Source of the DNA: Haloplanus sp. XH21
GTDB taxonomy: Archaea; Halobacteriota; Halobacteria; Halobacteriales; Haloferacaceae
Length of the DNA stretch: 64,000 bases
Direction: 5' to 3'
NCBI RefSeq assembly: GCF_023276355.1
Contig: NZ_JALLPL010000001.1
Coordinates: 558,001-622,000, forward strand
Position numbers and translations under genes: made by a program. The notes under the pieces are model-generated. The model was not told the origin of the DNA. It saw only the letters and a program-made list of their open reading frames with translations, and made no database searches. Of this stretch, positions 17,522 through 26,243 are shown piece after piece (position 1 is the first letter of the stretch; each line of letters opens with the position of its first letter).

Positions 17522-18288
17522 TCCAGGCGCTCGGCGAAGCCGAACCGCGGTTTGATGTCGTCGATGCGGATATCGACGGTGTCGCCGACATCGGCCCCGG
17601 GGACGAAAATCGTGAAGCCGTCGACATCGGCGATGCCGTCGCCCTCGCTCCCCTGGTCGACGATTTCGACGGTGAGTTCGTCGCCCTCGGACACGGGGGC
17701 CGTGAGATACCCTCTGGCGACGAGGTAGAGTTCGGACGAGGAGTCACGGGAGGCGTCCGGATGGATCGCCCGCACGTATTCGAAGGACTCCTCCATCTCG
17801 GCGCGGAGGTCCGCGAGGTCCGGGCCCTCGAACACCTTCACCACGAGGTCACCGCCCGGCGCCAGCACGTCCGTGGCGACGGTGGACGCCTGGCGGGCGA
17901 GATACACCGACCGGGCGTGGTCGACGGAGTACTCGCCGGTCATGTTGGGCGCCATGTCGGAGAGCACGATGTCGACATCGGTCTTGCCGATGGTTTCGCG
18001 GAGGCGGTCGACCGTCTCCTCGTCGGTCATGTCGCCGCGGACCGTCTCGACGGCGTCGGAGTCGAGTGGGTCGATCCGCTGGAAGTCGACGCCGACGACG
18101 GTGCCGGACGGGCCGACGGCCTCGGCGGCGACCTGTAGCCAGCCACCGGGAGCCGCGCCGAGGTCGACGACCACGTCGCCCGTGTCGAACAGGGTGGCCG
18201 TCTCGTCGAGTTGCTGGAGTTTGTAGGCCGAGCGCGCGCGGTAGCCCTCCTGTTTCGCCTTGTTGTAGTATTCGTCTTTTCCCGTCAT
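17518..18288 (-). CDS. rlmE: 23S rRNA (uridine-2'-O)-methyltransferase with TRAM domain
   Basis: This 256-aa protein is the FtsJ/RrmJ family enzyme that 2'-O-methylates a uridine of the 23S rRNA A-loop. After an N-terminal segment YYNKAKQEGYRARSAYKL, typical of FtsJ with the first catalytic Lys, comes SAM motif I VVDLGAAPGGW (about residues 41-51). The catalytic Asp is in LSDMAPN and the catalytic Lys in VVKVFEG. The last 60 residues form a TRAM-like beta-barrel (EGDELTVEIVDQG...GFTIFVPGA..GD), an RNA-binding addition typical of haloarchaeal RlmE. The start is taken at 18288, the first Met before the conserved helix. It is convergent with the VUT transporter gene. Confidence 0.92.
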   Translation of the reverse strand: MTGKDEYYNKAKQEGYRARSAYKLQQLDETATLFDTGDVVVDLGAAPGGWLQVAAEAVGPSGTVVGVDFQRIDPLDSDAVETVRGDMTDEETVDRLRETIGKTDVDIVLSDMAPNMTGEYSVDHARSVYLARQASTVATDVLAPGGDLVVKVFEGPDLADLRAEMEESFEYVRAIHPDASRDSSSELYLVARGYLTAPVSEGDELTVEIVDQGSEGDGIADVDGFTIFVPGADVGDTVDIRIDDIKPRFGFAERLD

Positions 18289-18490
18289 ACGTTCATCACT
18301 GACCGGTGTCGCCCGGCGGGCGTGGTGCGTGCCGTCGCGGGCGAGATGTCCGCAGTCATACCCGGAAACACGCGGTGAGCGGGGAAAGGGTTGACGACCT
18401 GCCCTGCGGACGGGACGCTCACGGTTCCACGTCACGACGGAGACCAGAGTAAGCGCATCGCTTAAGAACGCGACCCCCGGACCGGTCCGT
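18289..18490. promoter_or_regulatory. divergent spacer between rlmE and the CoA transferase gene
   Basis: This is a 202-bp spacer between divergently transcribed genes. The sequence GCATCGCTTAAGAACG at about 18457-18472 provides a TATA-like CTTAAG about 27 nt upstream of the CoA transferase ATG at 18491, consistent with a leaderless message. No clear promoter for rlmE or long palindrome was recognised. Confidence 0.4.
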
Positions 18491-19672
18491 ATGTCTGAGC
18501 AAGCCGACGGAGCTGGGCGGACGGGGCCACTCAGTGATCTTCGGGTCCTCGAACTCGGAAACATCGTCGCGGGACCGTTCGCGAGTTCGATTCTTGCCGA
18601 CCTCGGCGCGGAGGTCGTGAAAATCGAACGGCCGGGCGTCGGCGACGCCGTCCGGTCCTCGGGCGAGTCTGGGCGACCGATGTTCGACGCGCTCAACCGG
18701 AACAAACGCTCCATCGCCCTGAACCTCAAAGACGAGGACGACCTCGACGACCTGTATCGCCTCGTCGACGCCGCGGATGTCTTCATCGAGAACCTCGGCC
18801 GCGGCACGCCGGAACGACTCGGCATCGGGTACGAGGACCTCAGCGAGCGGAACCCCGAGTTGATCTACCTCTCCATCAAGGGGTTCCAGGAGGGACCGTA
18901 CGGCACGCACGCCGGGATGGACGTCGTCGCGGAGGCGATGTCGGGGCTGATGAGCGTCACCGGCGAACCGGGGCGCCAGCCAGTCCGGGTCGGCACGTCC
19001 ATCGCGGACATGGGAGCGGGCATCTACGGCGTCCTCGGGATCATGGTCGCGCTGCGGGAGCGGGACCGCACCGGCCGCGGGCAGCGCGTCGACGGGACGC
19101 TCTTCGAATCGGCGGCCCACTGGATGGGCTACTGGCTCACGTACGCCGAGGAGTACGGCCGAGACCCCGAACCGCTCGGCGCCTCCCACCCGAGCTGGGG
19201 GCTCTACGACGTGTTCGAGACGGAGGGTGGCTGGCTGTTCATCGGCGTCACCAACGAGCGCCACTGGGACGCGTTCTGTGACGCCGCGGAGTTCCCCGCA
19301 CTCCAAGAGGACGAGCGGTTCGAGACGCCGGAGAAGCGCCGTGAGAACAAGGAGGAACTGTACGACGTGGTGCAGCGACGGCTCCGCGAGGAGGACCGGG
19401 AGGCGCTGTTCGACCGGCTGACGGACGCGAACGTGCCGGCCGCGCCGGTCAACCAGCCGTCCGACCTGCTGGACGACCCGGGGCTGGAGGCAGCCGGCTT
19501 CCTGGCGCGGTTCCAGCCGGACGAGAGCGAGACGCCGGAACTCCAGACGGTGCTCGCGCCGATCTCCGGCGAGGAGTTCGGGCCGACCCAGTACCGTGAC
19601 CCGCCATCCGTCGGTGAACACACGCAGACGGTCCTCGACGAGTGGACTGGGGACGGGCGGGGCGACGACTGA
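18491..19672 (+). CDS. CaiB/BaiF family (class III) CoA transferase
   Basis: This 393-aa enzyme belongs to the class III CoA-transferases, which move CoA between carboxylic acids through an aspartyl-CoA intermediate. The N-terminal ELGNIVAGPFASSILADLGAEVVKIE, the NKRSIALNL segment and the presumed nucleophile D144 in HAGMDVVAEAMSG are family signatures. GTSIADMGAGIYG and QRVDGTLFESA follow as expected. The normal family length is about 390-430 residues. The acyl substrate is not evident. The next gene is a LeuA-like acyl-CoA condensing enzyme on the same strand, 76 nt downstream, so a joint role in acyl-CoA metabolism is conceivable, but the second gene appears to have its own promoter. Confidence 0.9.
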   Translation: MSEQADGAGRTGPLSDLRVLELGNIVAGPFASSILADLGAEVVKIERPGVGDAVRSSGESGRPMFDALNRNKRSIALNLKDEDDLDDLYRLVDAADVFIENLGRGTPERLGIGYEDLSERNPELIYLSIKGFQEGPYGTHAGMDVVAEAMSGLMSVTGEPGRQPVRVGTSIADMGAGIYGVLGIMVALRERDRTGRGQRVDGTLFESAAHWMGYWLTYAEEYGRDPEPLGASHPSWGLYDVFETEGGWLFIGVTNERHWDAFCDAAEFPALQEDERFETPEKRRENKEELYDVVQRRLREEDREALFDRLTDANVPAAPVNQPSDLLDDPGLEAAGFLARFQPDESETPELQTVLAPISGEEFGPTQYRDPPSVGEHTQTVLDEWTGDGRGDD

Positions 19673-19748
19673 GACGGGCTGGTGGGAGTCAGTCCCACCG
19701 GAAATCGCGTGTGACTACATTCTTAACCGTGATGCGACTTGTACGGGC

Positions 19749-20849
19749 ATGGTCGGGTTCAAGGATCTCACGCTTCGCGAAGGCTCGCAAGTGCCCGGAC
19801 TCCACATCGCCGAGGACGCGGGCACGCAGGTGCTTGACCACCTGTCGTCGCTCGGCGTCGGCCGCGTGGAAGTGTCCTTCCCCCGCGCCCACGCCCGGGA
19901 GTCCTGGTACCGGCACGCCGACGACCTGGGGCTCAGGACGGCCGCCCTCGCCCGCGCGGTGCCGGGCGATATCGACGCGGCGCTCGAGGTTGCTCCCGAC
20001 GAAATCGAGGTCATCGTGACCAGTTCCGACGTGCAACTCGAACACGCCATCGGGAAATCGCGGGACGAGGCCCGCGACCTGCTCGCCGAGAACGTCGAGC
20101 GGGCGGTCGACGGCGGCGTGGACGCGGGCGCGACGCTCATGGACGCGATGCGCGCCGACAACGACTTCCTCGCGGCGACGGCCCGTGCCGCCGTCGACGC
20201 CGGCGCAAAACACGTCACGCTCGCGGACACGACGGGCGCCGGAACCCCGGAGATGGTCACCGAGACGGTCGAGGCGGTGGCGGCGGAACTCGACGACGAC
20301 GCGGTTATCGCGATCCACACCCACGACGACATGGGGGTCGCGACGGCGAACGCGGCGGCCGGCGTCGACGCGGGGGCGACGGAAATCGACGCCACCGTGG
20401 GCGGTATCGGCGAACGCTCCGGCAACGCACCGCTGGAGGAGGTGGCGGTGCTGCTGACGGAGCGCGGCGACGAGGTCGGAATCGACCGCGACGAACTGGT
20501 GCCCGTCTGCCGAGCGGTCCACGAGACGCTCGGCGTCGACATCTCCCCGTCGAAGCCCGTCATCGGCGAGCGCGCGTACCGCCACGAGAGCGGGATGCAC
20601 ACCGCCGCGATGCTCGAAGAGCCAGCGACCTACGAACCGTTCACGCCGGATCGATACGGGGCCGAGCGGGCGCTCCTCTTTGGCGGCGATACGGGCCGGG
20701 GGGCGGCCCGGGCGCTCCTGACGGACGTGGGCGTCGAACCGACCGACGAGCGGGTGGCCGCGGCACTGGACGCACTCGAAACCGCGGCCGCGGAGCGGGG
20801 GGAGCCCCTCGACGAATCCCAGGCACGGCGGGTCGTACAGGAGCGCTGA
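19749..20849 (+). CDS. LeuA/homocitrate-synthase-like (HMGL-fold) enzyme
   Basis: This 366-aa TIM-barrel protein is in the family of isopropylmalate, citramalate and homocitrate synthases. It has LREGSQVPG (catalytic Arg retained; the usual Asp after it is Glu), the metal-binding HTHDDMGVATANA, GIGERSGNAPLEE and, in the linker subdomain, HESGMHTAAML. It lacks the C-terminal regulatory LeuA dimer domain. Which 2-oxo acid it condenses with acetyl-CoA is not readable from the sequence. The start is the ATG at 19749; TTCTTAACC some 20 nt upstream could be its TATA element. A long in-frame upstream extension overlapping the CoA transferase was rejected because it is not family-like. A 67-bp repeat element follows the gene. 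Confidence 0.82.
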   Translation: MVGFKDLTLREGSQVPGLHIAEDAGTQVLDHLSSLGVGRVEVSFPRAHARESWYRHADDLGLRTAALARAVPGDIDAALEVAPDEIEVIVTSSDVQLEHAIGKSRDEARDLLAENVERAVDGGVDAGATLMDAMRADNDFLAATARAAVDAGAKHVTLADTTGAGTPEMVTETVEAVAAELDDDAVIAIHTHDDMGVATANAAAGVDAGATEIDATVGGIGERSGNAPLEEVAVLLTERGDEVGIDRDELVPVCRAVHETLGVDISPSKPVIGERAYRHESGMHTAAMLEEPATYEPFTPDRYGAERALLFGGDTGRGAARALLTDVGVEPTDERVAAALDALETAAAERGEPLDESQARRVVQER

Positions 20850-20891
20850 GACGGACTGCCGTGTGTCGGGTGTGGCGGATCCCCGTTCAGA

Positions 20892-20975
20892 TATAGTAGC
20901 CTTTGTCAGTCATCGCAGACCTGATCACCAGACGGCGTGCGATCAGGTATGCACACAGTTCCAAACGCTACTATA
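20892..20975. repeat. nested inverted-repeat element, copy 1 of 2
   Basis: An outer perfect 9-bp inverted repeat, TATAGTAGC (20892-20900) and GCTACTATA (20967-20975), encloses an inner hairpin with arms ACCTGATC (20919-20926) and GATCAGGT (20941-20948). Positions 20901-20967 match the reverse complement of 32394-32460 at about 54 of 67 positions, with the 12-nt tail CAGTTCCAAACG and the 11-nt TGCGATCAGGT identical. It lies between the LeuA-like gene and pcn. It could be a small mobile (MITE-like) element, a processed RNA or a terminator. Confidence 0.7.
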
Positions 20976-21085
20976 GCTCGGGGGCGGCTCGCTGTGCCCG
21001 CAGGGTCGCCGCCCGTCGTCGGGAGAGTCGCGGCGGCGCTCATTCCGATACGCGCGCCCGGCGCGCGCTCGCGTCAAACAGGGGG

Positions 21086-21094
21086 TATTTTTAA
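21086..21094 (+). promoter_or_regulatory. TATA box of pcn
   Basis: TATTTTTAA lies with its centre 29 nt upstream of the pcn ATG at 21119, in an otherwise GC-rich stretch. It follows the archaeal pattern and implies little or no 5' leader. There is no Shine-Dalgarno sequence before the ATG, which supports leaderless translation. Confidence 0.65.
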
Positions 21095-21118
21095 CGCCCC
21101 GGGCGTACCACTCAATAC

Positions 21119-21862
21119 ATGTTCAAGGCCATCGTGAGCGCGTCGACGCTCCGGGATGCCCTCGACTCCGTGAGCGTGTTGGTCGACGAATGCAAGGTAC
21201 GGCTCAACGAAGACGGCCTGGCGATCCGAGCGGTCGATCCGGCCAACGTCGGGATGGTCGATCTCTCGCTCGACGCGGCGGCGTTCGAATCCTACGAGGC
21301 CGACGGTGGCGTCATCGGCGTCAACCTCTCGCGGCTCGAAGACATCGCCGGGATGGGGAACGCCGGCGACCTCGTCCACCTCGAACTCGACGAGGAGACC
21401 CGGAAGCTCCACATCCGAATCGACGGGCTCTCGTACACGCTCGCGCTCATCGATCCCGACTCGATTCGGCAGGAGCCGGACATTCCCGATCTCGACCTCC
21501 CGGCTGAGATCGTCGTCGAGGGGAACCAGCTCGGCCGCGGGATTACGGCCGCGGATATGGTGTCCGATCACATCAACCTCCGCGTCGACGAGGAGACGGA
21601 GACGTTTCACATCGAGGCCGAGGGCGACACCGACGACGTCGACCTCAAGCTCGGCGAGGACGACCTCATCGCCCTCGAAGCCGGCCCGGCCGACTCGCTG
21701 TTCTCGCTCGACTATCTGAAGGACATGAACCGCGCCATCCCCGGCGACGCCGAAGTCACGATCGAACTCGGCGAGGAGTTCCCGGTGAAACTCCACTACG
21801 AGTTCGCCGAAGGACTGGGACAGGTGACGTTCATGCTCGCCCCGCGCATCCAGAGCGAGTAG
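21119..21862 (+). CDS. pcn: DNA polymerase sliding clamp PCNA
   Basis: This 247-aa protein is the homotrimeric sliding clamp that tethers PolD/PolB, FEN1 and ligase to DNA. It has the two-fold repeated PCNA fold. Segments such as [21 protein letters not shown] at the N-terminus, [15 protein letters not shown] and, near the end, [20 protein letters not shown] with a C-terminal LAPRIQSE match archaeal PCNA. The length is typical. Like other halophile clamps it is very acidic, with fewer lysines on the inner helices. It stands as a single gene with its own TATA box; tfb follows in the same orientation after about 275 bp. Confidence 0.96.
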   Translation: MFKAIVSASTLRDALDSVSVLVDECKVRLNEDGLAIRAVDPANVGMVDLSLDAAAFESYEADGGVIGVNLSRLEDIAGMGNAGDLVHLELDEETRKLHIRIDGLSYTLALIDPDSIRQEPDIPDLDLPAEIVVEGNQLGRGITAADMVSDHINLRVDEETETFHIEAEGDTDDVDLKLGEDDLIALEAGPADSLFSLDYLKDMNRAIPGDAEVTIELGEEFPVKLHYEFAEGLGQVTFMLAPRIQSE

Positions 21863-22048
21863 TCGACCCGCCGCTCACGGTTCCTTCTCTCGACATTCCG
21901 CCCGCGAGCAGCCGCCACGAGAGCGCGGTCGGTGCCACCATCACACCGCAACGATTATATTCTATTCCTCTTTCTCGTTCGCTAACTGTCAGCAATAATC
22001 ACAAAATATACGTAACTGTTATCCCCTCAGGCCGAAATTTGCGAAGGG

Positions 22049-22137
22049 TTTATACGTATACCTCACTTACTAATGTTCAAGGAAGGTTACTGGGTCCGGT
22101 TCCCTCGCGCCGGACACCCGTGACACCGTTAATCATC
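22049..22137 (+). promoter_or_regulatory. tfb promoter and 5' leader with a 16-codon ORF
   Basis: TTTATACG (22049-22056), part of the palindromic TATACGTATA, is the best TATA box. The predicted transcription start is near 22073-22080, leaving a leader of about 60 nt before the tfb ATG at 22138, unlike the leaderless genes nearby. Within it an ORF of 16 codons plus stop (22073-22123, beginning MFKEGYW) starts at or next to the predicted transcription start. Whether it is translated is unknown. Confidence 0.4.
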
Positions 22138-23136
22138 ATGACTGAAACACGCACCTGGACGAGCAACGAGACGGATATTAGCACGACGGAAACCGAACAC
22201 GCCGACGAGAGCACTGAAGAGACGCGCAAACACCGCTGTCCCGAATGTGGCGGCTCACTCGTCAGCGACGAGGAACACGGCGAGACGGCCTGTGCCGACT
22301 GTGGCCTCATCGTCGAGGCCGACGAGGTCGACCGCGGCCCCGAATGGCGCGCCTTCGATTCGAGCGAACGCGACGAGAAGGCCCGCGTCGGATCGCCGAC
22401 GACGAAGATGATGCACGACAAGGGTCTGTCGACCACCATCGACTGGCAGGACAAGGACGCCTACGGCAACACGCTGAACTCGAATCAGCGCGAGAAGATG
22501 CAGCGGCTCCGCACCTGGAACCGCCGGTTCCAGACCCAGAACCACAAGGAGCGAAACCTCCGACAGGCGCTCGGTGAAATCGACCGCATGGCCTCCGCGC
22601 TCGGCCTCCCGGACAACGTCCGCGAGACCGCCAGCGTGATCTACCGCCGGGCGCTCGAAGACGACCTGCTCCCCGGCCGCTCCATCGAGGGCGTCGCCAC
22701 GAGTTCGCTCTACGCTGCTGCCCGACAGATGGGCGTCCCGCGAACCATCGACGAGATGGCCCGCGTCAGCCGCGTCGACGAGGAAGAGTTCAAGCGCACC
22801 TACCGCTACGTGGTGCGGGAACTCAACCTCGAAGTCGCCCCTGCGGACCCCGTGAGCTACGTCACCCGGTTCGCCTCGGACCTCGACCTCTCGGACGAGG
22901 CCGAACACCTGGCTCGAGAGATGCTCGAGGCCGCGAAGGACCGCGCCGTCCACAGCGGGAAGAACCCGGTCGGCCTCGCGGCGGCCGCCGTCTACGCGGC
23001 CCCCCTGCTCACCAACGAGCAGGTCACCCAGCAGGACGTGAGCGAGGTGGCCGACATCTCGGAGGTCACCATCCGTAACCGCTACCGCGAACTCCTCGAA
23101 GCCTACGAGGACGAATCGCAGGCCGTCCCGGCCTGA
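22138..23136 (+). CDS. tfb: transcription initiation factor TFB (TFIIB homologue)
   Basis: This 332-aa general transcription factor bridges TBP-bound TATA DNA and RNA polymerase. An N-terminal zinc ribbon (CPEC near residue 36 and CADCG near residue 55) is followed by the B-finger region with EWRAF and the linker GSPTTKMMHDKGLSTTIDW. Two cyclin-like core repeats follow (about 125-210 and 220-315); the second contains an HTH with the ending TEVTIRNRYREL-like sequence that contacts the BRE. Haloarchaea usually have several TFBs; this one has standard length and all parts. It has an apparent leader of 60 nt rather than being leaderless. Confidence 0.96.
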   Translation: MTETRTWTSNETDISTTETEHADESTEETRKHRCPECGGSLVSDEEHGETACADCGLIVEADEVDRGPEWRAFDSSERDEKARVGSPTTKMMHDKGLSTTIDWQDKDAYGNTLNSNQREKMQRLRTWNRRFQTQNHKERNLRQALGEIDRMASALGLPDNVRETASVIYRRALEDDLLPGRSIEGVATSSLYAAARQMGVPRTIDEMARVSRVDEEEFKRTYRYVVRELNLEVAPADPVSYVTRFASDLDLSDEAEHLAREMLEAAKDRAVHSGKNPVGLAAAAVYAAPLLTNEQVTQQDVSEVADISEVTIRNRYRELLEAYEDESQAVPA

Positions 23137-23190
23137 CGACGGCGCTGCCCGGAATCCTTTTACGCGAAAGCGCCCTATCAAAACGCAGTT

Positions 23191-23610
23191 ATGGGAATGG
23201 GTTCGGATATGTACCGACAGCAGATCCTCGACCACTACAAGAACCCCCGCAACCACGGGGAACTCGAGGATCCAACGTTCTCACACGTCGGCGAGAACCC
23301 GTCGTGTGGCGACACGATCAAGATGGACGTCCGTCTGGCCGACGACGGCGAAACCATCGACTACGTGAGTTTCTCCGGTGACGGCTGTGCCATCAGTCAG
23401 GCGAGCGCGAGCATGCTGACTCAGCAACTGCCAGGAACCACGCTCGACGAACTGGCCGAGATGGACCGCGACGACATCGTCGAGATGCTCGGCGTCGACA
23501 TCAGCCCCATGCGGATCAAATGCGCCGTTCTCGCCGAGAAGGTGGTCCAGGACGGCGCGAAGATCCACGAGGGCGAACTCGAAATCGACGAAACGACGAC
23601 CGAAGACTAG
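23191..23610 (+). CDS. sufU: iron-sulfur cluster assembly scaffold, SufU/IscU family
   Basis: This 139-aa protein is a U-type scaffold or sulfur acceptor in Fe-S cluster assembly. The three conserved cysteines are present: NPSCGD at about residue 35, GDGCAIS at about residue 66, and RIKCAVLA at about residue 111. The spacing is that of SufU/IscU proteins. An in-frame Met at 23197 or 23209 could also be the start. The gene sits between tfb and the convergent radA; the stop codons are directly adjacent. A NifU-C-like protein at 42272 may act in the same process. Confidence 0.9.
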   Translation: MGMGSDMYRQQILDHYKNPRNHGELEDPTFSHVGENPSCGDTIKMDVRLADDGETIDYVSFSGDGCAISQASASMLTQQLPGTTLDELAEMDRDDIVEMLGVDISPMRIKCAVLAEKVVQDGAKIHEGELEIDETTTED

Positions 23611-24642
23611 TTACTCGGGGACGAGACCCGCGTCCTGCACGCGCATCACGGCTTCACCGTCGGCCAGGTTCGGCGCGTCGACCAGACGGACGATCCGCTT
23701 GTCACCCTTGGATTTCCGCAGGTACATCCGGAACGTCGAGGTGTGGCCGAGGATGTTGCCACCGATCGGCTGGGTCGGATCGCCGAAGTAGGAGTCGGGG
23801 TTGGAGGCGACCTGGTTGGTGACCAGCACGGCGGCGTTGTAGAGGTCACCGATGCGCATCAGGTCGTGGAGATGCTTGTTGAGTTTCTGCTGACGGTCGG
23901 CGAGTTCGCCACGGCCGACGTATTCGGCGCGGAAGTGGGCCGTCAGGGAGTCGACGCTGAGCAGGCGAACGGGCCACTCGCTGTCCTCGTGTTCGCTCGC
24001 GAGTTCCTTGGCCTTCTCCGCGAGCAGGATCTGGTGGTTGGAGTTGAACGCCTTCGCGACGTGGATCTTGTCGAGAACGTCGGTGACGAGTGCCTCCATC
24101 GCCTCCTCGTCGCCGGGCGAGCCCTCAATGCCGCGGTCGTCCATCGTCGCCTGGATGATCTCGTCGTCCAGCCCCCGAACCATGTCGTCGATGCGCTCGG
24201 GGCGGAACGTGTCCTCGCTGTCGACGAAGATGGCGCTGCCACGGAGGCCGCCGTACTCGGTCGGGAGCTGGACGTTGACCGAGAGCTGGTGGGTGACCTG
24301 GGACTTCCCGGCGCCGAACTCGCCGTACACCTCGGTGATGGACTGGGTCTCGACACCGCCACCGAGGAGTTCGTCGACCGCGGGGACGTTCCAGGTGAGT
24401 TTGCCGATCTGTTCGCGGCGTTCGAGCACGGCCGCTCCGCTCTCGAACCCGCCGATATCCGCCGCATCGCGGGCCGCGTTGATGATGTCGCTCGCCGTCG
24501 ACTCACCGATGTCGGCCGTGTTGGAGAGTTCGGCCGGACTGGCGACGGCGATGCTCTGATAGCTTTCGAAGCCCGATTCGACGAGTTTGTCCGCCGTCGC
24601 TGGCCCCACACCCGGAAGGTTCTCGAGGTCGTCTTCTGCCAT
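23611..24642 (-). CDS. radA: DNA repair and recombination protein RadA
   Basis: This 343-aa protein is the archaeal RecA/Rad51 recombinase that forms filaments on single-stranded DNA. The N-terminal helix-hairpin-helix domain (residues 1-60, [12 protein letters not shown]) is followed by the ATPase core with Walker [10 protein letters not shown] at residues 107-115 and Walker [13 protein letters not shown]2-region sequence [22 protein letters not shown] and the C-terminal APNLADGEA are well conserved. No intein is present. The start is [11 protein letters not shown] at 24642, since upstream residues are not family-like. It is convergent with sufU with no gap. Confidence 0.97.
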   Translation of the reverse strand: MAEDDLENLPGVGPATADKLVESGFESYQSIAVASPAELSNTADIGESTASDIINAARDAADIGGFESGAAVLERREQIGKLTWNVPAVDELLGGGVETQSITEVYGEFGAGKSQVTHQLSVNVQLPTEYGGLRGSAIFVDSEDTFRPERIDDMVRGLDDEIIQATMDDRGIEGSPGDEEAMEALVTDVLDKIHVAKAFNSNHQILLAEKAKELASEHEDSEWPVRLLSVDSLTAHFRAEYVGRGELADRQQKLNKHLHDLMRIGDLYNAAVLVTNQVASNPDSYFGDPTQPIGGNILGHTSTFRMYLRKSKGDKRIVRLVDAPNLADGEAVMRVQDAGLVPE

Positions 24643-24758
24643 GGACTCCGCTTGTGCCCCTCCGCACATAAAGCCTCGTTAACACCACGGTGGAAGTGAA
24701 ACACGCCGACAGCGTGGCTACCGATGACACACTGGGCCGAGGTTCAAACGGAGTGGCG

Positions 24759-25367
24759 CTACCCCCAGGGGTGGCCGTCGCCGTCGGGCCACAGCGGATA
24801 CCAGTAGCGTTCGTCGCTCTCGACGTCGAGTTCGCCGTCGAGGACGGACTGGAGTTTGAACTCGACGCCGTTGTCCCGTTCGCGATCCCCCTTCGGGGCG
24901 AAGGGGTAGTACGCGCCGCGGCGGAAGGAGTAGATCCAGTAGGCGCGGGTGTCGTCGCGTGGGCGGACGAAGCCGAACACGGCCGCCAGGAGGCGCGAGC
25001 CATATCCCCGTTCGACGAACGTGTCCGCCGCGAAGTGGATGCTCGTCACCAGGTCCTCGGGGTCGTCGTCTTCGAGGACGACCCAGTGGTAGCCGTGGTC
25101 GTCCTCGTGGCGCCGGAACGTCGTGCCCGTATCCTCCTCGCCCGCGTGGAGGATGGTCTCCACCTCGTCGACGGCGTCGGCGAAGTCGGTGCTGTCGACC
25201 GCGGAGAAACAGAGCGCCGCGGCGTCGACGGGGGCGAAGTCGAGTTCCGCCTCCATCGTGAGATACGCCGTGCTCATGCCGAACAGATCCTCGGGATCGG
25301 CCTCGCGGGTCGCGTCGGATTCGGCGCGCAGACCGAGCGCCGAGCGGAGCGAGTCGAACAGCCCCAT
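24759..25367 (-). CDS. pspAB: PspA-associated protein PspAB-like
   Basis: This 202-aa acidic protein has the haloarchaeal family start MGLFDSLRSALGLRAE and the segment EDLFGMSTAYLTMEAEL. I recognise it as the PspAB type, proteins annotated as associated with the phage-shock/PspA membrane-stress system. It has no signal peptide or membrane segment and no catalytic motif that I can name; the C-terminal half is rich in aromatic residues. Its ATG directly follows the htpX TAG (TAGATG), so translation is coupled. Together with the membrane protease HtpX this suggests a membrane protein quality-control pair; that role is inferred from the pairing. Confidence 0.75.
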   Translation of the reverse strand: MGLFDSLRSALGLRAESDATREADPEDLFGMSTAYLTMEAELDFAPVDAAALCFSAVDSTDFADAVDEVETILHAGEEDTGTTFRRHEDDHGYHWVVLEDDDPEDLVTSIHFAADTFVERGYGSRLLAAVFGFVRPRDDTRAYWIYSFRRGAYYPFAPKGDRERDNGVEFKLQSVLDGELDVESDERYWYPLWPDGDGHPWG

Positions 25368-26243
25368 CTATCGCCGCTCCAGTTCCCCCTCGAGGTCGCG
25401 GAGGCGGTCGACGCGCTTCTCGGTCGGCGGATGCGTCGAGAACAGTTTGCCGACGACGCCGCTCCGGAGCGGGATGACGAAGAACGCGTTCATCTCGGAC
25501 TGTTCGCGCAGGTCCTCGCTGGGCACGTCGTCCATCCGTCCCGATATCTTCAGGAGCGCGGAGGCGAGCGCCGATGGCTGGCCCGTGATGGCCGCGGCGC
25601 CGCGGTCGGCGGCGTACTCGCGGTACCGCGAGAGCGCCCGGATGAGCAGGAAGGAGATGATCCAGACGACCAGCGAGACGAGGACGGCGACGACGACGCC
25701 GCCCCCGCCCTGTCGGTTACGACCGCCGCCGAACAGCCATCCCCAGCGGACGACCATGAAGGCGAGCGTCGAGAGGAAGGAGGCGATGGTCATCACCATC
25801 ACGTCCCGGTTTTTCACGTGGGCGAGTTCGTGGGCCACGACGCCTTCGAGTTCCTCCTCGTCGAGGGTTCGCAACAGCCCGTCGGTGACACAGACCGTCG
25901 AGTGTTTCTGTGATCGCCCGGCTGCGAAGGCGTTCGGCATCTGCGTATCCGCGACGGCGACGTCCGGTTTCGGGAGGTCGGCCTGCTGGGACAGTCGACC
26001 GACCATCGCGTGCAGACGCGGGTACTCGTCCTCGTCGACGCGACGGGCGCCCATGCTGTACAGCGCCAGACGGTCGCTGAAGAAGAACTGCCCGAGCGAG
26101 AACAGCCCCATCACGAGGACGATGCCGAGAAGCCCGATCCCCATCTGCGAGAGGACGGCGATGAAGACGATGTAGAGGAGAAAGAGGAGAAACATGGTCA
26201 GGACCATGCGGCCCCGCAGTCCCCAGTCCGGTTTCCACTGCAT
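25368..26243 (-). CDS. htpX: membrane zinc metalloprotease HtpX (M48)
   Basis: This 291-aa protease degrades misfolded membrane proteins. Two hydrophobic segments near residues 12-55 precede the HELAH zinc motif at residues 138-142, which is followed by two more membrane segments and the third zinc ligand glutamate in the YREYAADR motif near residue 205. The end has the FSTHPPTEKRVDRL motif of the family. The start at 26243 (MQWKPDWGLRG) fits the family; a 47-residue upstream extension is basic and shadowed by the divergent gene's promoter. It is upstream of pspAB in a two-gene operon. Confidence 0.95.
   Translation of the reverse strand: MQWKPDWGLRGRMVLTMFLLFLLYIVFIAVLSQMGIGLLGIVLVMGLFSLGQFFFSDRLALYSMGARRVDEDEYPRLHAMVGRLSQQADLPKPDVAVADTQMPNAFAAGRSQKHSTVCVTDGLLRTLDEEELEGVVAHELAHVKNRDVMVMTIASFLSTLAFMVVRWGWLFGGGRNRQGGGGVVVAVLVSLVVWIISFLLIRALSRYREYAADRGAAAITGQPSALASALLKISGRMDDVPSEDLREQSEMNAFFVIPLRSGVVGKLFSTHPPTEKRVDRLRDLEGELERR

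Noticed and set aside
17518-18825. Longer rlmE with 179 extra N-terminal residues
   Set aside because: The extension runs antisense through the CoA transferase gene and its composition (Ser/Arg-rich) is that of a shadow frame.
24735-24760. A GGTTCAAAC string suggesting a tRNA T-loop
   Set aside because: No acceptor, D or anticodon stems can be drawn around it; no tRNA gene is supported anywhere in the window.
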